Source: Streptomyces sp. SW4 (GTDB lineage Bacteria > Actinomycetota > Actinomycetes > Streptomycetales > Streptomycetaceae). Taken from it: a stretch of DNA of 64,000 nucleotides. The stretch is from positions 3,283,001-3,347,000 of the forward strand of contig QKWM01000004.1 of the NCBI GenBank assembly GCA_003248315.1. Direction: 5' to 3'. Below the pieces are notes generated by a model that was not told the DNA's origin, ran no database searches, and worked only from the letters and a program-made list of their open reading frames with translations. Every line of letters begins with the position of its first letter. The first letter of the stretch is position 1. A program made the translations under genes and the position numbers. Below, one piece after another: positions 1 through 9,781 of this stretch.

Positions 1-277
1 CGAAGATCCGCTCGGCGCCCTCCCGTACGACGGCGTCGGCCTCCGCGCGCCGTTCCTCCGGCACGTCCGCCTCGACGACCAGCGCGGCGTCGGCGGCGGT
101 CCGCGGTTCGCGCAGCGCGTGCCGCAGGGCGGCGTCCCCGATCGTGCCGGCGTAGGCGGTGAGGGTGGCCAGGACGGCCGTGGTCAGCAGGACGGTGAGC
201 AGGGCGGCGGCGACCAGCAGCCGGTGCGCGCGGGCGCGCAGCAGCACGAACCCCGTCGTTCCCCCGAACCCCGTCAA
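1..277 (-). CDS. ABC transporter permease, N-terminal part (runs off the window)
   Basis: Reading leftwards from a TTG at 275-277, the frame stays open to base 1 for about 92 codons. The protein starts with a short Gly/Thr stretch, then a basic segment (LLRARAHRLL) and one strongly hydrophobic helix (roughly residues 20-42, LVAAALLTVLLTTAVLATL). An acidic, Arg-rich region follows, including LRHALREPRTAAD. A single N-terminal membrane helix followed by a large extracytoplasmic domain is the layout of FtsX/MacB-type ABC permeases in streptomycetes. A stop codon lies shortly upstream in frame, so only this TTG or a GTG nine codons later can start it. The family call is by resemblance; the FtsX domains lie outside the window. 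Confidence 0.55.
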   Translation of the reverse strand, partial: MTGFGGTTGFVLLRARAHRLLVAAALLTVLLTTAVLATLTAYAGTIGDAALRHALREPRTAADAALVVEADVPEERRAEADAVVREGAERIF

Positions 278-430
278 CCCCGGCCCCCGCCGTTGTCGTC
301 CAGACTTCCGGTGATGTTGTCAGACGGGGCGCGCGCGAGGTAAGCGCCGGAGAGCGGGACTTGACCGGATCGTGACCGGAATCCGGCGTCCGGCCACCGG
401 AATGCGCGCGTCAGGGCCGACGGGCGCCCG

Positions 431-530
431 GCCGGACGTCAGGGGGTGTGTTCACTCGTGGGGTGCCGGCCGGACGTCAGGGGGCATGCTGACCACCGGG
501 GTTCCACCGGGGCGCCCGGCCGGACGTCAG
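431..530. repeat. Three direct repeats GCCGGACGTCAG(GGGG)
   Basis: Copies begin at 431, 469 and 519. The first two share the 16-mer GCCGGACGTCAGGGGG. The third keeps the first 12 bases and overlaps the stop codon of the globin gene (527-529). The core GACGTC is a palindrome. Spacing is 38 and 50 bp. The 250 bp between the permease start and the globin stop holds no other gene I can support. Confidence 0.7.
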
Positions 531-940
531 CCCGGGGTGTTCACCATGGAGGCGGCGGCGTACGTCAGGTAGTTCCACAGCGTCCGCTCGTGCTCCTCGG
601 ACAGGCCCAGCTCGTCGACGGCCACCCGCATGTGCTTCAGCCAGGCGTCGTGCGCCGCCCGGTCGACGGTGAACGGGGCGTGGCGCATGCGCAGCCGGGG
701 GTGGCCGCGGTTCTCGCTGTAGGTGGTCGGGCCGCCCCAGTACTGGATCAGGAAGAGCGCCAGCCGCTCCTCGGCCGGGCCCAGGTCCTCCTCCGGGTAC
801 ATGGGCCGCAGCAGCGGGTCCTCCGCCACGCCCTGGTAGAAGCGGTGGACGAGCCGGCGGAAGGTCTCCTCCCCGCCGACCTGCTCGTAGAAGGTCTGCT
901 CCTGAAGCGTGCCGCGCCGAATCTCATTCACGCCGTCCAT
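527..940 (-). CDS. glbO: Group II truncated hemoglobin (trHbO)
   Basis: The 137-residue protein has the 2-on-2 globin fold signature. There is a B10 Tyr in HRFYQGV, a CD1-region Tyr in MYPEEDL, the proximal His in RLRMRHAPF and the conserved G8 Trp in HDAWLKHM. The family binds haem and O2 or NO in the cytoplasm. Its role in streptomycetes is linked to redox and NO handling by homology only. Two starts are possible. The ATG at 938-940 has no clear ribosome site. The GTG four codons later would give VNEIRRGTL, which fits homologues as I recall them, and has GGAC upstream. Length is normal for the family, and the gene stands alone. Confidence 0.9.
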   Translation of the reverse strand: MDGVNEIRRGTLQEQTFYEQVGGEETFRRLVHRFYQGVAEDPLLRPMYPEEDLGPAEERLALFLIQYWGGPTTYSENRGHPRLRMRHAPFTVDRAAHDAWLKHMRVAVDELGLSEEHERTLWNYLTYAAASMVNTPG

Positions 941-1076
941 GGTCTCAGACGGCCCGGCATAGGACTCAAGGCTTAGGACCGCCCCCCTTCCGGCCCTCCT
1001 TCCGGCCCGCCTCCCGGCCCGCCGATCACCCGCCGGCCGCCCGCCGATCGCCGCCCGTGCCGGTGCCGGAACCCCC

Positions 1077-1089
1077 TAGGCTGGAGGCA
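1077..1089 (+). promoter_or_regulatory. Candidate leaderless promoter (TAGGCT, 6 nt, ATG)
   Basis: TAGGCT at 1077-1082 fits the TANNNT -10 consensus and ends exactly six bases before the ATG at 1089. That spacing would start the transcript at or next to the ATG. The intervening bases GGAGGC also look like a ribosome site, so a leadered transcript from further upstream remains possible. The same geometry recurs upstream of four other genes in the window. Confidence 0.45.
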
Positions 1090-2075
1090 TGGGCGGGCAC
1101 GCGCCGGGCGAGGACCTGGACCGACTCGCCGCCTCCGCGCGGGCGGCGATGGTACGGGAGATCGAGCTGAGCGGGGCCTGGGCGGACGACCCGGTGTGGC
1201 GGGCGGCGTTCGAGGCGGTCCCGCGGCATCTGTTCGTTCCGTACTACTACGTCGCCGGCCCCGGGGGCTACGAGCGCCGCTGGGGCGAGCACCCGGACCC
1301 CGCGGCCCGCGAACGCTGGGTGCGCGGCGCCTACGCCGACACCCCGCTGGCCACCCGGCTGCGCGACGGGGAGCTGCTGTCCTCCAGCAGCCAGCCGTCG
1401 CTGATGGCGACGATGCTGACCGCGCTGCGGGTGAGGGACGGCGACCGGGTCCTGGAGATCGGCGCCGGCACCGGCTACAACGCGGCCCTGCTCGCCCACC
1501 GGCTCGGCGACGACGGCCTGGTCACCACCGTCGACCTGGACCCGGAGATCACCGAGTCCGCGCGCCGCCACCTGGACGCCGCCGGGTACCACCCGGCCGT
1601 CGTCACCGGCGACGGGGCGCGCGGCGTACCCGAGCGCGCTCCCTACGACCGTGTCATCGCGACCTGCGCGCTGCCCCGTGTCCCGCGTCCCTGGCTCGCC
1701 CAGTGCCGCCCCGGCGGCCGGATCCTCACGCCGTTCGCCACCGGCCTGCTCGCGCTGACCGTCCGGGACGCGGACCACGCCGAGGGGCGCTTCCTGCCCA
1801 CCCCGGCCTACTTCGTGCCGCTGCGCGGGGCCGAGCAGAGCCGCCCGGAGACGCCGGGGCTGGGCGGGGTGCCGCGCCGCGCGCGGGAGGACGACCTCTT
1901 CCGGTTCCTGCTGGCGCTGACCCGCGGCAGCCTCGACCCGCAGGAGGCCTACGCGCTGTGGGAGCGCGAGCGCGCGCCGGGGCGCGAACGCTACGGCGTG
2001 ACCGTCGGCGACGGAGGCACGTGGGCGTGGCTGGACGACCCGGCGGGGCCGTACGTCTGGCCCCTGCCGTCCTGA
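1089..2075 (+). CDS. Protein-L-isoaspartate O-methyltransferase-like protein
   Basis: The 328-residue protein has the PCMT arrangement. An N-terminal stretch includes FEAVPRHLFVP and SSSSQPSLMATML, the usual substrate-side motif. It is followed by an SAM-binding Rossmann domain with motif I VLEIGAGTGYN (about residues 118-128) and motif II VTTVDLDPEI. PCMT enzymes methylate isoaspartyl residues in aged proteins using SAM. At about 330 residues this is longer than the roughly 210-residue repair enzyme. The extra C-terminal domain (YALWERERAPG, TWAWLDDP) is typical of an actinobacterial subgroup that often methylates peptides in natural-product pathways. No biosynthetic genes are adjacent here. 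The ATG at 1089 has GGAGG five bases upstream. Confidence 0.85.
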   Translation: MGGHAPGEDLDRLAASARAAMVREIELSGAWADDPVWRAAFEAVPRHLFVPYYYVAGPGGYERRWGEHPDPAARERWVRGAYADTPLATRLRDGELLSSSSQPSLMATMLTALRVRDGDRVLEIGAGTGYNAALLAHRLGDDGLVTTVDLDPEITESARRHLDAAGYHPAVVTGDGARGVPERAPYDRVIATCALPRVPRPWLAQCRPGGRILTPFATGLLALTVRDADHAEGRFLPTPAYFVPLRGAEQSRPETPGLGGVPRRAREDDLFRFLLALTRGSLDPQEAYALWERERAPGRERYGVTVGDGGTWAWLDDPAGPYVWPLPS

Positions 2076-2085
2076 TCCCGGCCGG

Positions 2086-2183
2086 CCGCGACACTCCGGG
2101 CGTCCGCGACACCCCGGGCGGGCGGGACCCGGCCCCGGCGTCCGGGACCCGGCCCCTCCGGCGTGCGGGACTCAGCCCCGGCG
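2086..2183. repeat. Degenerate tandem repeats between convergent genes
   Basis: The gap between the methyltransferase stop (2075) and the FHA-gene stop (2172) consists of five imperfect units of 18-23 bp. Each contains CCGCGAC or CGGGAC followed by CCGGGCG or CCGGCCCCGGCG; for example, CGGGACCCGGCCCC occurs twice. The last unit runs into the 3' end of the FHA gene. The units can fold as GC hairpins and may serve as a two-way terminator. Confidence 0.55.
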
Positions 2184-3754
2184 GATCGTGATCGTCGTCC
2201 AGGCGCCGACGTGCACCCGGTCCCCGTCCTGCAACGGGACCGGCACGAAGGGCTGGATGGGCTCCTCGCCGCCGTTGACCGTCGTGCCGTTGGTCGAGTT
2301 CTGGTCGACGATCGCCCAGCCGCCGTCCGGCTGCTGCACCAGCACCGCGTGCTGGTGCGAGACGCCCGGGTCCTCCGGCGGCACCGACAGGTCGATGTCC
2401 GGGGTGTCGCCGGTGGAGTGGCGGCGGCGTCCGATGGTGATCTGGTTCCCGGTGAGCGTGCGCTGCTGCTCGGGCGAGTACGCCGGCAGGTTCAGGCCCG
2501 CGGCCTCGGGGCCGGAGCGCTGCATCATCGCCATGAAGTACTCGCGGTCCGGGCCGATGGTCGCCGTCCAGGTGACCTGCTGGGGCTGCTGCGGCTGCTG
2601 GTGCTGCTGCGGCGCCTGCGGCGGCTGCGGGAAACCCGGGCCGGGCGGCGGAGGCGGGGGCGGGGCCTGGGTGGCGCCGGGCTGCGGGTAGCCGTAACCG
2701 CCGCCCGGGCCGGCACCGCCGGGGCCGTTCGGGCCGCCGGGGCCGCCGGGACCGTTCGGGCCGCCGGGACCGCCCGGCCCGGTCGACGGAGGCGAGAGCA
2801 GCCAGTCGTCGTCACCGCCGCCGAAGGACGGACCGCCCTGCGGCCGGCCGGTCTCCTGCGGGGGCGCGGGCGGAGCCGCGGGCGCACCCTGCTGGAACCC
2901 CTGCGGGGCACCACCCCGCGCGCCCTCCGGGCCGCCACCGGCACCGGGGTGCCCGAAGACGTCGGAACGGGTCGGGCCGCCCGGCCCACCGGGACCACCC
3001 GGCCCACCCGGCCCACCGGGACCGTTCGGCCCACCGGGACCGCCGGGTCCGTTGGGTCCGCCGGGACCACCCGGTCCGCCCGCGCCGTTCGGGCCGGCGG
3101 GCGGCGGGAAGCCGTAGCCCCCGGGACCGCCCGGCGCACCCGGACCGCCCGGCGCACCGGGACCGCCCGGTCCTCCGGGGCCACCCGGGCCGGGAGGGGG
3201 CGGGACGGGGCGCGACGGGTCGCCGCCGAAGCCGGGCGGACCCGGCGGGATCGGCTCGGCGGGGCGGTTCATCTGCGACGGACGGGAGCTCTGGTAGTCG
3301 TAGCCCTCACCGCCGCCGTACGACGGCCCGGGGCCGGGCGGCTGCGGGAAGCGGCCGCCGGGACCGGGCGCCGGCGCCGGCGGGCGCGGGGCGGCCGGCG
3401 TGTACGAGGTGGCGGTGTTCGTCAGGAAGTTCCACCGACACTCCTCGCAGAAGGGAGCTGCGCCCTCGCGGGGCGTACGGCACTGGGGGCACAGCTGCGG
3501 CTCGGCGCCGGGGCCACCCGGCCCACCGGGACCGCCCGGACCACCCGGGCCACCGGGACCGCCCGGACCACCGGGGCCGTTCGGGCCGCCGGGGCCGCCC
3601 GGGCCGGCTCCGGGGCCGCCGGGCGGCGGGAACCCGTAGCCGCCGGCCGGGGGCGGCGGCGGGGAGGCGGCGGCACGGCACCGGCCATGCGGTGACCGCA
3701 GACCTCGCACCAGTCGTCGGAACCCGACTGGTGTCCGTTCGGGCAGGTCGGCAT
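2172..3754 (-). CDS. Zinc-ribbon, collagen-like linker, FHA-domain protein
   Basis: The repaired protein is about 527 residues. It begins MPTCPNGHQSG and has a Cys4 ribbon (CPNGH..CEVCGH). Around residues 88-107 is a second ribbon (CPQCRTPREG..CEECRW). Residues 30-85 and 130-360 are dominated by Gly-Pro-Gly and Gly-Gly-Pro triplets, close to collagen-like repeats. A Gln/Pro stretch leads to a C-terminal FHA domain from about residue 433. Its phosphothreonine-binding motifs are visible: GRRR, SHQH, and STNGTTVNG. FHA domains read phosphothreonine. As the last gene of the kinase operon, this is the likely phospho-reader, at the position where mycobacteria use the much smaller GarA. One G is missing from the run at 3661-3664; restoring it fuses the two frames. 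Confidence 0.85.
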
Positions 3755-3800
3755 GTCGGTGCTTCCCCCTCTTGCGGAGCTTCTCGCGTGTTGTCCTGTG

Positions 3801-5144
3801 TCACTTCTTGACGCGAACGGTCTTGGTGGACCGGGTCTCGAGAGTCATCTCGTCGGCCTCCTCGACCTTCGCCTTCAGTCGCACAGTACCTGCCGCGGCG
3901 TCGACCACGTCCACCACCTTCGCAAGCAGTTTCGCGGTATCCGCGTTCCCGGAGGCCCCGGCGAGCTGAACCGCCCGGCCCAGTTTGGCCGTTGCTCCGT
4001 CGATGTCTCCCGCTTTGCGCAGTTCGAGCCCCTGCTGGATGGCTTGTGCCAGTTCCGCCTGGCCGGTGTAGTGGGCGACCTGGGGGTTGATCGAGGTGGA
4101 GGCGACCATGTCGTCCGTCCACACCGCCCGTACGAGACCCTGCGCCCCCAGGTTGTGCGCCGAGCCGTCGGGCTGCGGAACCACCAGGGAGACCCGGGCG
4201 GCCAGCATCTCCTGGCCGATCGCGGCGGGCGGGACCTCCACGCAGACGTGGTAGTCGCGGGACTCGTCGCCCAGGAACCGGTGGGGTAGTCCCCGCCCGC
4301 GGCCCGGCCTCCGTACGGCGGTCGGTCAGCTCCTCCACCGTGGGCGCGACCTGCTTGACGAACTTCACCGTGGTGCCGACCGGGGTCCACAGGCGCAGCG
4401 CGACGTCCGCGACCTCCTTGCCCATGGCCGTCTCCATCATCTGCGTGAAGTCGGTGGCCAGGCCCGCCGGGTCGGCGACGATGTCGGCCGTGCCGAGCAG
4501 CGCCGAGGCGATCCCTGTGACTTCTTTCACTTCCCAGTCGGTGCCCACGCCCCGCGCGTCGCAGGTGAACCGCCCGGCGCAGGCGTCCAGGGCGGCCTTC
4601 AGCTCCTCGGGCGACTCGTGCTCGTTGCGGCCGTCGGTGAGCAGGATGCCGTGCCGGATGGCGACGTCCGCGGAGCCGAGCAGCCGGTCGGCCAGCCGCA
4701 GCCACGTGCCGATGGCCGTCCCGCCGCCCGCGGCGAGCTTGCGCAGCGCCTGCTTGGCCTGCTCCCGGGTGGCCGGGTCGGCGACCGCGAGCCGGCCGCC
4801 GCCCGGGTAGACCTCCTTGGCCACGTGCGTGCCGCCGACCACCGCGAAATGCACGCCGTCGCGCAGGGTGTCGATGGCGGCGGCCGTCGCGTCCCGGGCG
4901 TTGCGCATCTTGCTCGGCGGGTAGTCCATCGAGCCCGAGCAGTCGACCATGATCGCCACGGCCGCGGACGGCCCCTGGCCGGGCGAGTACAGGTGCGGTG
5001 CGGTGACCGCGCTGCCGATCGTGCCCCGCCGGTGGCGGTCACCGTCACGATCGCGTTGACCTCGCCGGCGCCCTCCGGCAGGTACTCGTTCTGGTACACG
5101 TCCACCGAGAACTGCGGCACGTTCGACTTCGAGAAATTGGCCAT
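3801..5144 (-). CDS. von Willebrand factor A domain protein
   Basis: The repaired protein is about 448 residues, starting MANFSKSNVPQFS after a strong site (GAGGGGGACG). After a beta-rich N-terminus comes a vWA domain with an intact MIDAS: DCSGSM at about residue 66, the Thr region AGGGTAIGTWL, and LLTDGRNEHES at about residue 170. A Cys pair (CAGRFTCDARG) follows. The C-terminal half (SRDYHVCVEVP, RVSLVVPQPDG, LELRKAGDIDGA) matches the extended part of stand-alone bacterial vWA proteins. vWA domains mediate metal-dependent protein contacts. No signal peptide is seen, so it is probably cytoplasmic. Three missing bases, near 4271, 4292 and 5025, break the frame; adding them gives 449 whole codons. 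It sits 46 bp upstream of the FHA gene. Confidence 0.87.
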
Positions 5145-5283
5145 GCCCGATCGCGTCCCCCTCGACCTCGCATCCCCCCACGGCGGTGGGGCGACGGCTG
5201 ACTGCGGACCGCCCCCTGCGGCCCGCGAGGCCGGCCGCCCCGGGCGTGACCCACCCCCGCGGCCGACGGCCTCAGGCCGATAC

Positions 5284-6832
5284 CTACCCCTGCGGCGGGC
5301 CGGGAACGGCACCACGGCCACTGTTACGTTGTCGTGGCCCCCGCCGTCCAGGGCGTGTCCGACGAGCACCCGGGCGCTGTGCAGCGGGCGCTCGGCGGCG
5401 TCCGGCGGGACGACCTCGGCCATCTCCTCGGCCGCCTCCGCGTAGTTCCACAGGCCGTCGGTGCAGACCACGACCACGCCGGCCCGGTCCGGCTTGAACG
5501 ACGCGGTGTGCGGCTCCAGTTCGTAGGCGTCCGCGCCGAGCCAGCCGGTGATCGCGTGGGCGCGCTCGTCGGCGTAGGCCTCGGCCTCGTTCATCAGGCC
5601 GGCGGCGACCATCTGTGCCGCCCACGAGTCGTCCTCGGTGAGCCGGGCCGCCGGCGCGGTGCGGTCCGCGGGCACCCAGTAGACGCGGCTGTCGCCGACC
5701 CAGCCGACGACCAGCAGCCCGCCCGTCACCACGGCGCCGACCAGGGTGCAGGCCGGGGCGTTCTGGTGAGGGGCCTGCTCGCGGGCCGTGGCCGGCTCCT
5801 GCGCCAGCGCGTTGACGGCGTGCGAGGCGGCGACGATCGCCTCGTGCATGGCCTGCTGCGGATGCGTGCCGCGCGGCAGCGCCGCCAGCAGCGACTCGCT
5901 CGCCGCCCGGGACGCGGCCAGGGAGGCGTCGTCGGGCCGGGTCGCCGAGGAGACGCCGTCGCAGACCACGGCCACGGCCGCCGGCGTGCCGTCGGGCAGC
6001 GCGGTGTGGCCGACGGCGAACGCGTCCTCGTTGCGGTGGTGGCGCAGGCCCCGGTCGCTGACGGCGGCGACCGGGCCGGACTCCTGCTCCATGTGGTCGC
6101 GTTCGCGCGGCTGGGCGTGCCCGCAGTTCTCGCAGTAGCCGTCGTCGTCGACACGGCCCGCCCGGCAGGCCACGCACGCCGGCCCGGCGGCGGCGGGCGT
6201 AGGGAGGGGGCGGTGGCGGGGTCGGCGTGCGGGGCGGGCGCGGCCGGCTGCGGGGCGCCGCCAAAGGTGCCGGCGAGGCGGGCGGTGCGGCCGGCGCCGG
6301 TGCCTGGGCGGGCGGCTGCGCGGGCAGGTCGGCGGCCAGGCGCGGGTCGGGCGCCTGCAGCGGGTACTCGTCGGGCTCCTGCGGACGGTCGAACCGCACG
6401 CCGGACGCGGGCTCCTGCGCCTGCGGCGGCAGGGGCCGCTGTGCGTCCGGGAGCCGCCGACCCGGCTGCGGGGGTGCCTGAGGCTGCGGCGGTGCCTGCT
6501 GGGGCGGGGGTGCCTGCGGGGCAGGGGCGCGCCGCCCGAGTCGGTGCCCGGCAGGTCCGTCGGCAGGTGGACCGGCGCGCCCCGGCCGGAGCCGTCCGGC
6601 GCGGGCGCCGCCGGCCAGGGCGCTCCGGGCGGCGGCGACGGCGCGGCGGACGGTCCGTCACCCGGCGGGCCGGGTGGGGAACCGCGCCGCCGTCGAGGGC
6701 GATCGTCGGGTCGTCCTGCGGCCGTTCCGGCACGGCGGACAGGTCGTATCCGCACGCTCCGCAGAAACGGTCACCCGACTCGAGGGGTTCCTCGCAGCTC
6801 GGGCAGGCGGACAACTGGGGCATCTGCGACAT
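5284..6832 (-). CDS. PP2C-family Ser/Thr phosphatase with two zinc ribbons
   Basis: The protein starts at the ATG at 6830-6832 (MSQMPQLSACPSCEE); a TTG one codon earlier is an alternative. The PknG-like gene stops only 3 bp upstream, so the two are probably translationally coupled. Restored length is about 517 residues: ribbon 1 (CPSCEEPL..CGACG, residues 8-27), a long Pro/Ala linker, ribbon 2 (CVACRAG..CENCG, about 220-240), then a complete PP2C domain. Catalytic motifs are RHHRNEDAF, VVCDGVSS, WVGDSRVYW, VVCTDGLW and GGHDNVTV. This is the natural antagonist of the neighbouring kinase. Five missing bases (four in the linker, one just before the stop near 5288) break the frame. Repair gives 518 codons ending in TAG at 5284-5286. 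Confidence 0.88.
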
Positions 6833-6835
6833 CAA

Positions 6836-9760
6836 CTACACCCACGTCCGGGGCGGTAACGGTTGGCTCGTTCCACCAGGTCGATCCTCTCCTCGCCGCC
6901 CGCGCCAGCCGGGCCAGCGTGCGGTACGAACGCTCCAGGCCGAACCTGAGGCCCCGTTCGTCCAGGTCACTGCCGAGCAGTGTCCGTCTCCCGGCGGCGG
7001 GGGGAGCGGAACCCTGGCCACCGGAGAGTACCCAGTCCAGGGCGGAGCCGAGGACCTCGGCCGCCAACTGCTCGCGCCGGGCCGGGTCCAGACCGTACGC
7101 GTCCAGCGCCTCCACCTGGCCCGCGGCGGCGGTCAGGTCGTCCAGGAAGGGGACGTCGGATCCCACGGCCGTCCGCTGTCGCAGCCGTGCCCGCACCGCC
7201 GCGACACGCGCCGCCGTGTAGTGGATGGACGACTCCGGCACCGACTCCAGCGTGCGTACGGCGCCGCGCCGGTCGCCGGCGGCCAGCTGGACCCGGGCCA
7301 GGCCGAAGGCGGCACTCACATAACTGGGGTCGGTCGACCACACCAGCCGGTAGTACTCGGCGGCGTTGTCCAGTTGACCCAGCACCTCCGCGCACAGCCC
7401 GAGCCCGAGCTTGGGCGCGATCTCGCCGGGGAAGGCGTCGTAGATCGCGTCGAAGGCGAGCGCGGCGCTCTCGTGGTCGCCGGTCACCAGCGCGGTGACG
7501 CCCCGGTACCAGACCACCCGCCAGTCGTCGGGCCGTTCGCCCTCCAGCGCGGCCAGGGCGTCCAGCGCCGCCCCCGTGTCACCGTGCTCCAGCCAGGCGC
7601 GGATCTGCCGCAGCCGGGTCTCGACGGACGGCGCCGGCGCGGCGGCCAGCGCCGGCAGCAGCTCGCCCGGCGCGGAGGCCATGAGGCCCGCCAGAAAACC
7701 GGCGTTGGGGTCGCCGGGGTCGACCCGGGGGACCGGCAGGGCGAGGGAGGCGCGCGGGGCGTCCACGGGCTTGACCAGGGACGGGGTGGCGGGCGCGCCG
7801 GTGCCGAGGGCCGGGGGCGTCCCGGCCGGGGCGGCAGCGGGGCGGCCCGGCGGGGCCGGACTGCGGGGGACCGGACGGGGCGGAACCGGACCGGGCGGGA
7901 CCGGCGTGCGCGGGGCCCGGCTGCGCGGGACCGGCCTGGGCGGGCAGCGCGGGGCCGCCGGGCCGGTGGCGGCCGGACGGCCCGCCGGCGACAGGGCGGT
8001 GGCCGTCCGGGCGCGCCCGGACACCGGCCGCGCCCCCAGCCGCGACACCTCGCCGTCCAGCTTCGGGAACAGCTCCGTGTCCGTCACCCGCACCTCCGGG
8101 CCGAACAGCGTCGACAGGGCGGGCCGGGCGCGTCCCGTCTGGAGGGAGACCACCTCGCGCAGCACGCCCGTCAGCTGCTCCGCCATCTCCTGCGCGGAGG
8201 CGAACCTGCGGCCGGGGTCGGGGTCGGTGGCGCGCACCAGGAGCCGGTAGAAGGACTCGTAGCGGCGGAAGACCTCGATGGTGTCCGGGTCGGGCAGCGA
8301 ATCGGCGTAGACGCTGGTGTACCCCTGGAAGTCGAAGGTCAGCACCGCGAGCGTCCGGCCGACCGTGTACAGGTCGGAGGCGACCGAGGGGCCGACCTCG
8401 GCGACCTCCGGCGCCTGGTAGCCGACCGTGCCGTAGATCGCCGACTCGTCGTCGTCCATGCGGCGCACCGCGCCCATGTCGATCAGCTTGAGCTGGTCCT
8501 CGGTCTGGATGGCGTTGTCGACCTTGAAGTCGCAGTACAGCAGGTTCCGGCTGTGCAGGTGGGCCAGGGCCTCCAGCGCCTCGATGCCGTACGCGCAGGC
8601 TTGCTCCACCGGCAGCGGGTCGCGCCGCCCGTCGGGTGTGCGGCGGGCGTTGGCGATCTCCTTCAGGGACTTGCCGCCGACGTACTCCATGACGATGTAG
8701 CCGTCGAGGGAGCCGGTGCGCTGGTCGAGGTGCTCGACGAAGTTGTAGATCCGGACGATGTTGGCGTGCTCGATCTCGGCGAGGAAGCGCCGCTCGGAGA
8801 TCGCGGCGGCCATCGCGTCCTGGTCGCCGGTGTCCAGCAGGCCCTTGAGCACCACCCACCGGTCGGAGACCGCCCGGTCGACGGCGAGGTAGATCCATCC
8901 GAGTCCGCCGTGCGCGAGACAGCCGACGACCTCGTACTGGCCGTGCACCACGTCCCCGGCCGCCAGCTTCGGCACGAACGAGTACGGGTTGCCGCACTTG
9001 GTGCAGAACCCTTCCGTCCGGCCCGGCCGGTCGCCGCGCGAGCGGCCGACCGGCGCCCCGCAGTCGGAGCGCGAGCAGAACCGCTTGCGCTCCGGTACCT
9101 CCGGGTCCGCCAGCACCATCGAGCGCGGGTCGGGGCGGGGGATCGGCGGGACCTGCACCAGGCCCGCGCCCAGCCGGCCGCGCGAGCCGGAGGCGGTGCC
9201 CGAGCCCGAACTGCGCACCGACACCGAGCGGCCGGTCGACCGGCCCGACAGGGAGCGCGACAGACGGCCGGAGACCGAGCGGCGCGACTTCGACGACTGC
9301 GACGACGTGCGCGCACTGCGGCCGCTGGAACGGGAACTCCCGCTGCCCCGCGAGCCGCGGGAGCCCCGCCGCCCCGCCGCCGGTGACGCCGGTGGGCGTC
9401 GAGCCGACCAGGCCGGAGGCGGACACCACCGGCGCCAGCCCGCAGGTGTCGCAGTACAGCTCGCCGCCGCCCATGTCCTCGTAGCCGCCGTCGCAGCCGG
9501 GGCGCTGGCAGCGGCTCGGCGCGGACGGCCGCGCGGACGGGCCCGGGGCGCCGCCGGCCGGGGCCGAACCGGCCGGACGGAGGGCCCGGACGGGCCGGAC
9601 GGGCGGGGCGGCCCGGACGTGCGGGAGGGCCGGACGGGCGGCCGGAGGCGGACGGGTCCGGTGCCGCGCCGCACGTGTCGCAGTACACCGCGCCGCCGCC
9701 CATGTCCTCGTACCGGCCGTCGCAGCCCGGGCGCCGGCAGGAACCCTCTGCCTGACTCAT
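6836..9760 (-). CDS. pknG: PknG-like serine/threonine protein kinase
   Basis: The restored protein is about 976 residues. The N-terminus has two near-identical Cys modules, CRRPGCDGRYEDMGGG..YCDTCG and its copy (9430-9515), then a Ser/Arg-rich stretch. A rubredoxin-like pair follows (CSRSDCG..CTKCG). The kinase domain (about 275-535) shows GCLAHGGLGWIYLAVD, VVLKG, the catalytic loop YCDFKVDNA, DMG in place of DFG, and GTVGYQAPEV. After a Pro-rich linker, a TPR-like C-terminus (WYRGVTALVTGDHES, GLGLCAEVLGQLDNA) ends in ANRYR and RTWV. Rubredoxin, kinase and TPR is the PknG architecture; PknG phosphorylates FHA proteins such as GarA/OdhI. Six missing G/C bases break the frame, the last two near 6848 and 6888. 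Repair gives 977 codons. Confidence 0.92.
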
Positions 9761-9781
9761 GACGTCGCCTCCCCTCGTCCC

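Noticed and set aside
431..530. CRISPR array
   Set aside because: There are only three repeats of 12-16 bp with unequal spacers and no cas genes; it does not fit any CRISPR type.
1089..2075. Isoaspartate methyltransferase homologue as a sign of a lanthipeptide or lasso-peptide cluster
   Set aside because: No precursor, synthetase or transporter genes are near; the neighbours are a globin and a kinase operon.
2163..3695. A 510-codon Arg/Gly/Thr-rich open frame on the plus strand opposite the FHA gene
   Set aside because: It is explained by the GPGGPGG coding repeats on the other strand, and it has no ribosome site or domain.
5334..9386. A 1350-codon open frame on the plus strand opposite the kinase and phosphatase genes
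   Set aside because: It is the mirror of minus-strand coding DNA with very high GC. Its protein is Arg/Gly/Val-rich, shows no domain, and crosses several real genes.
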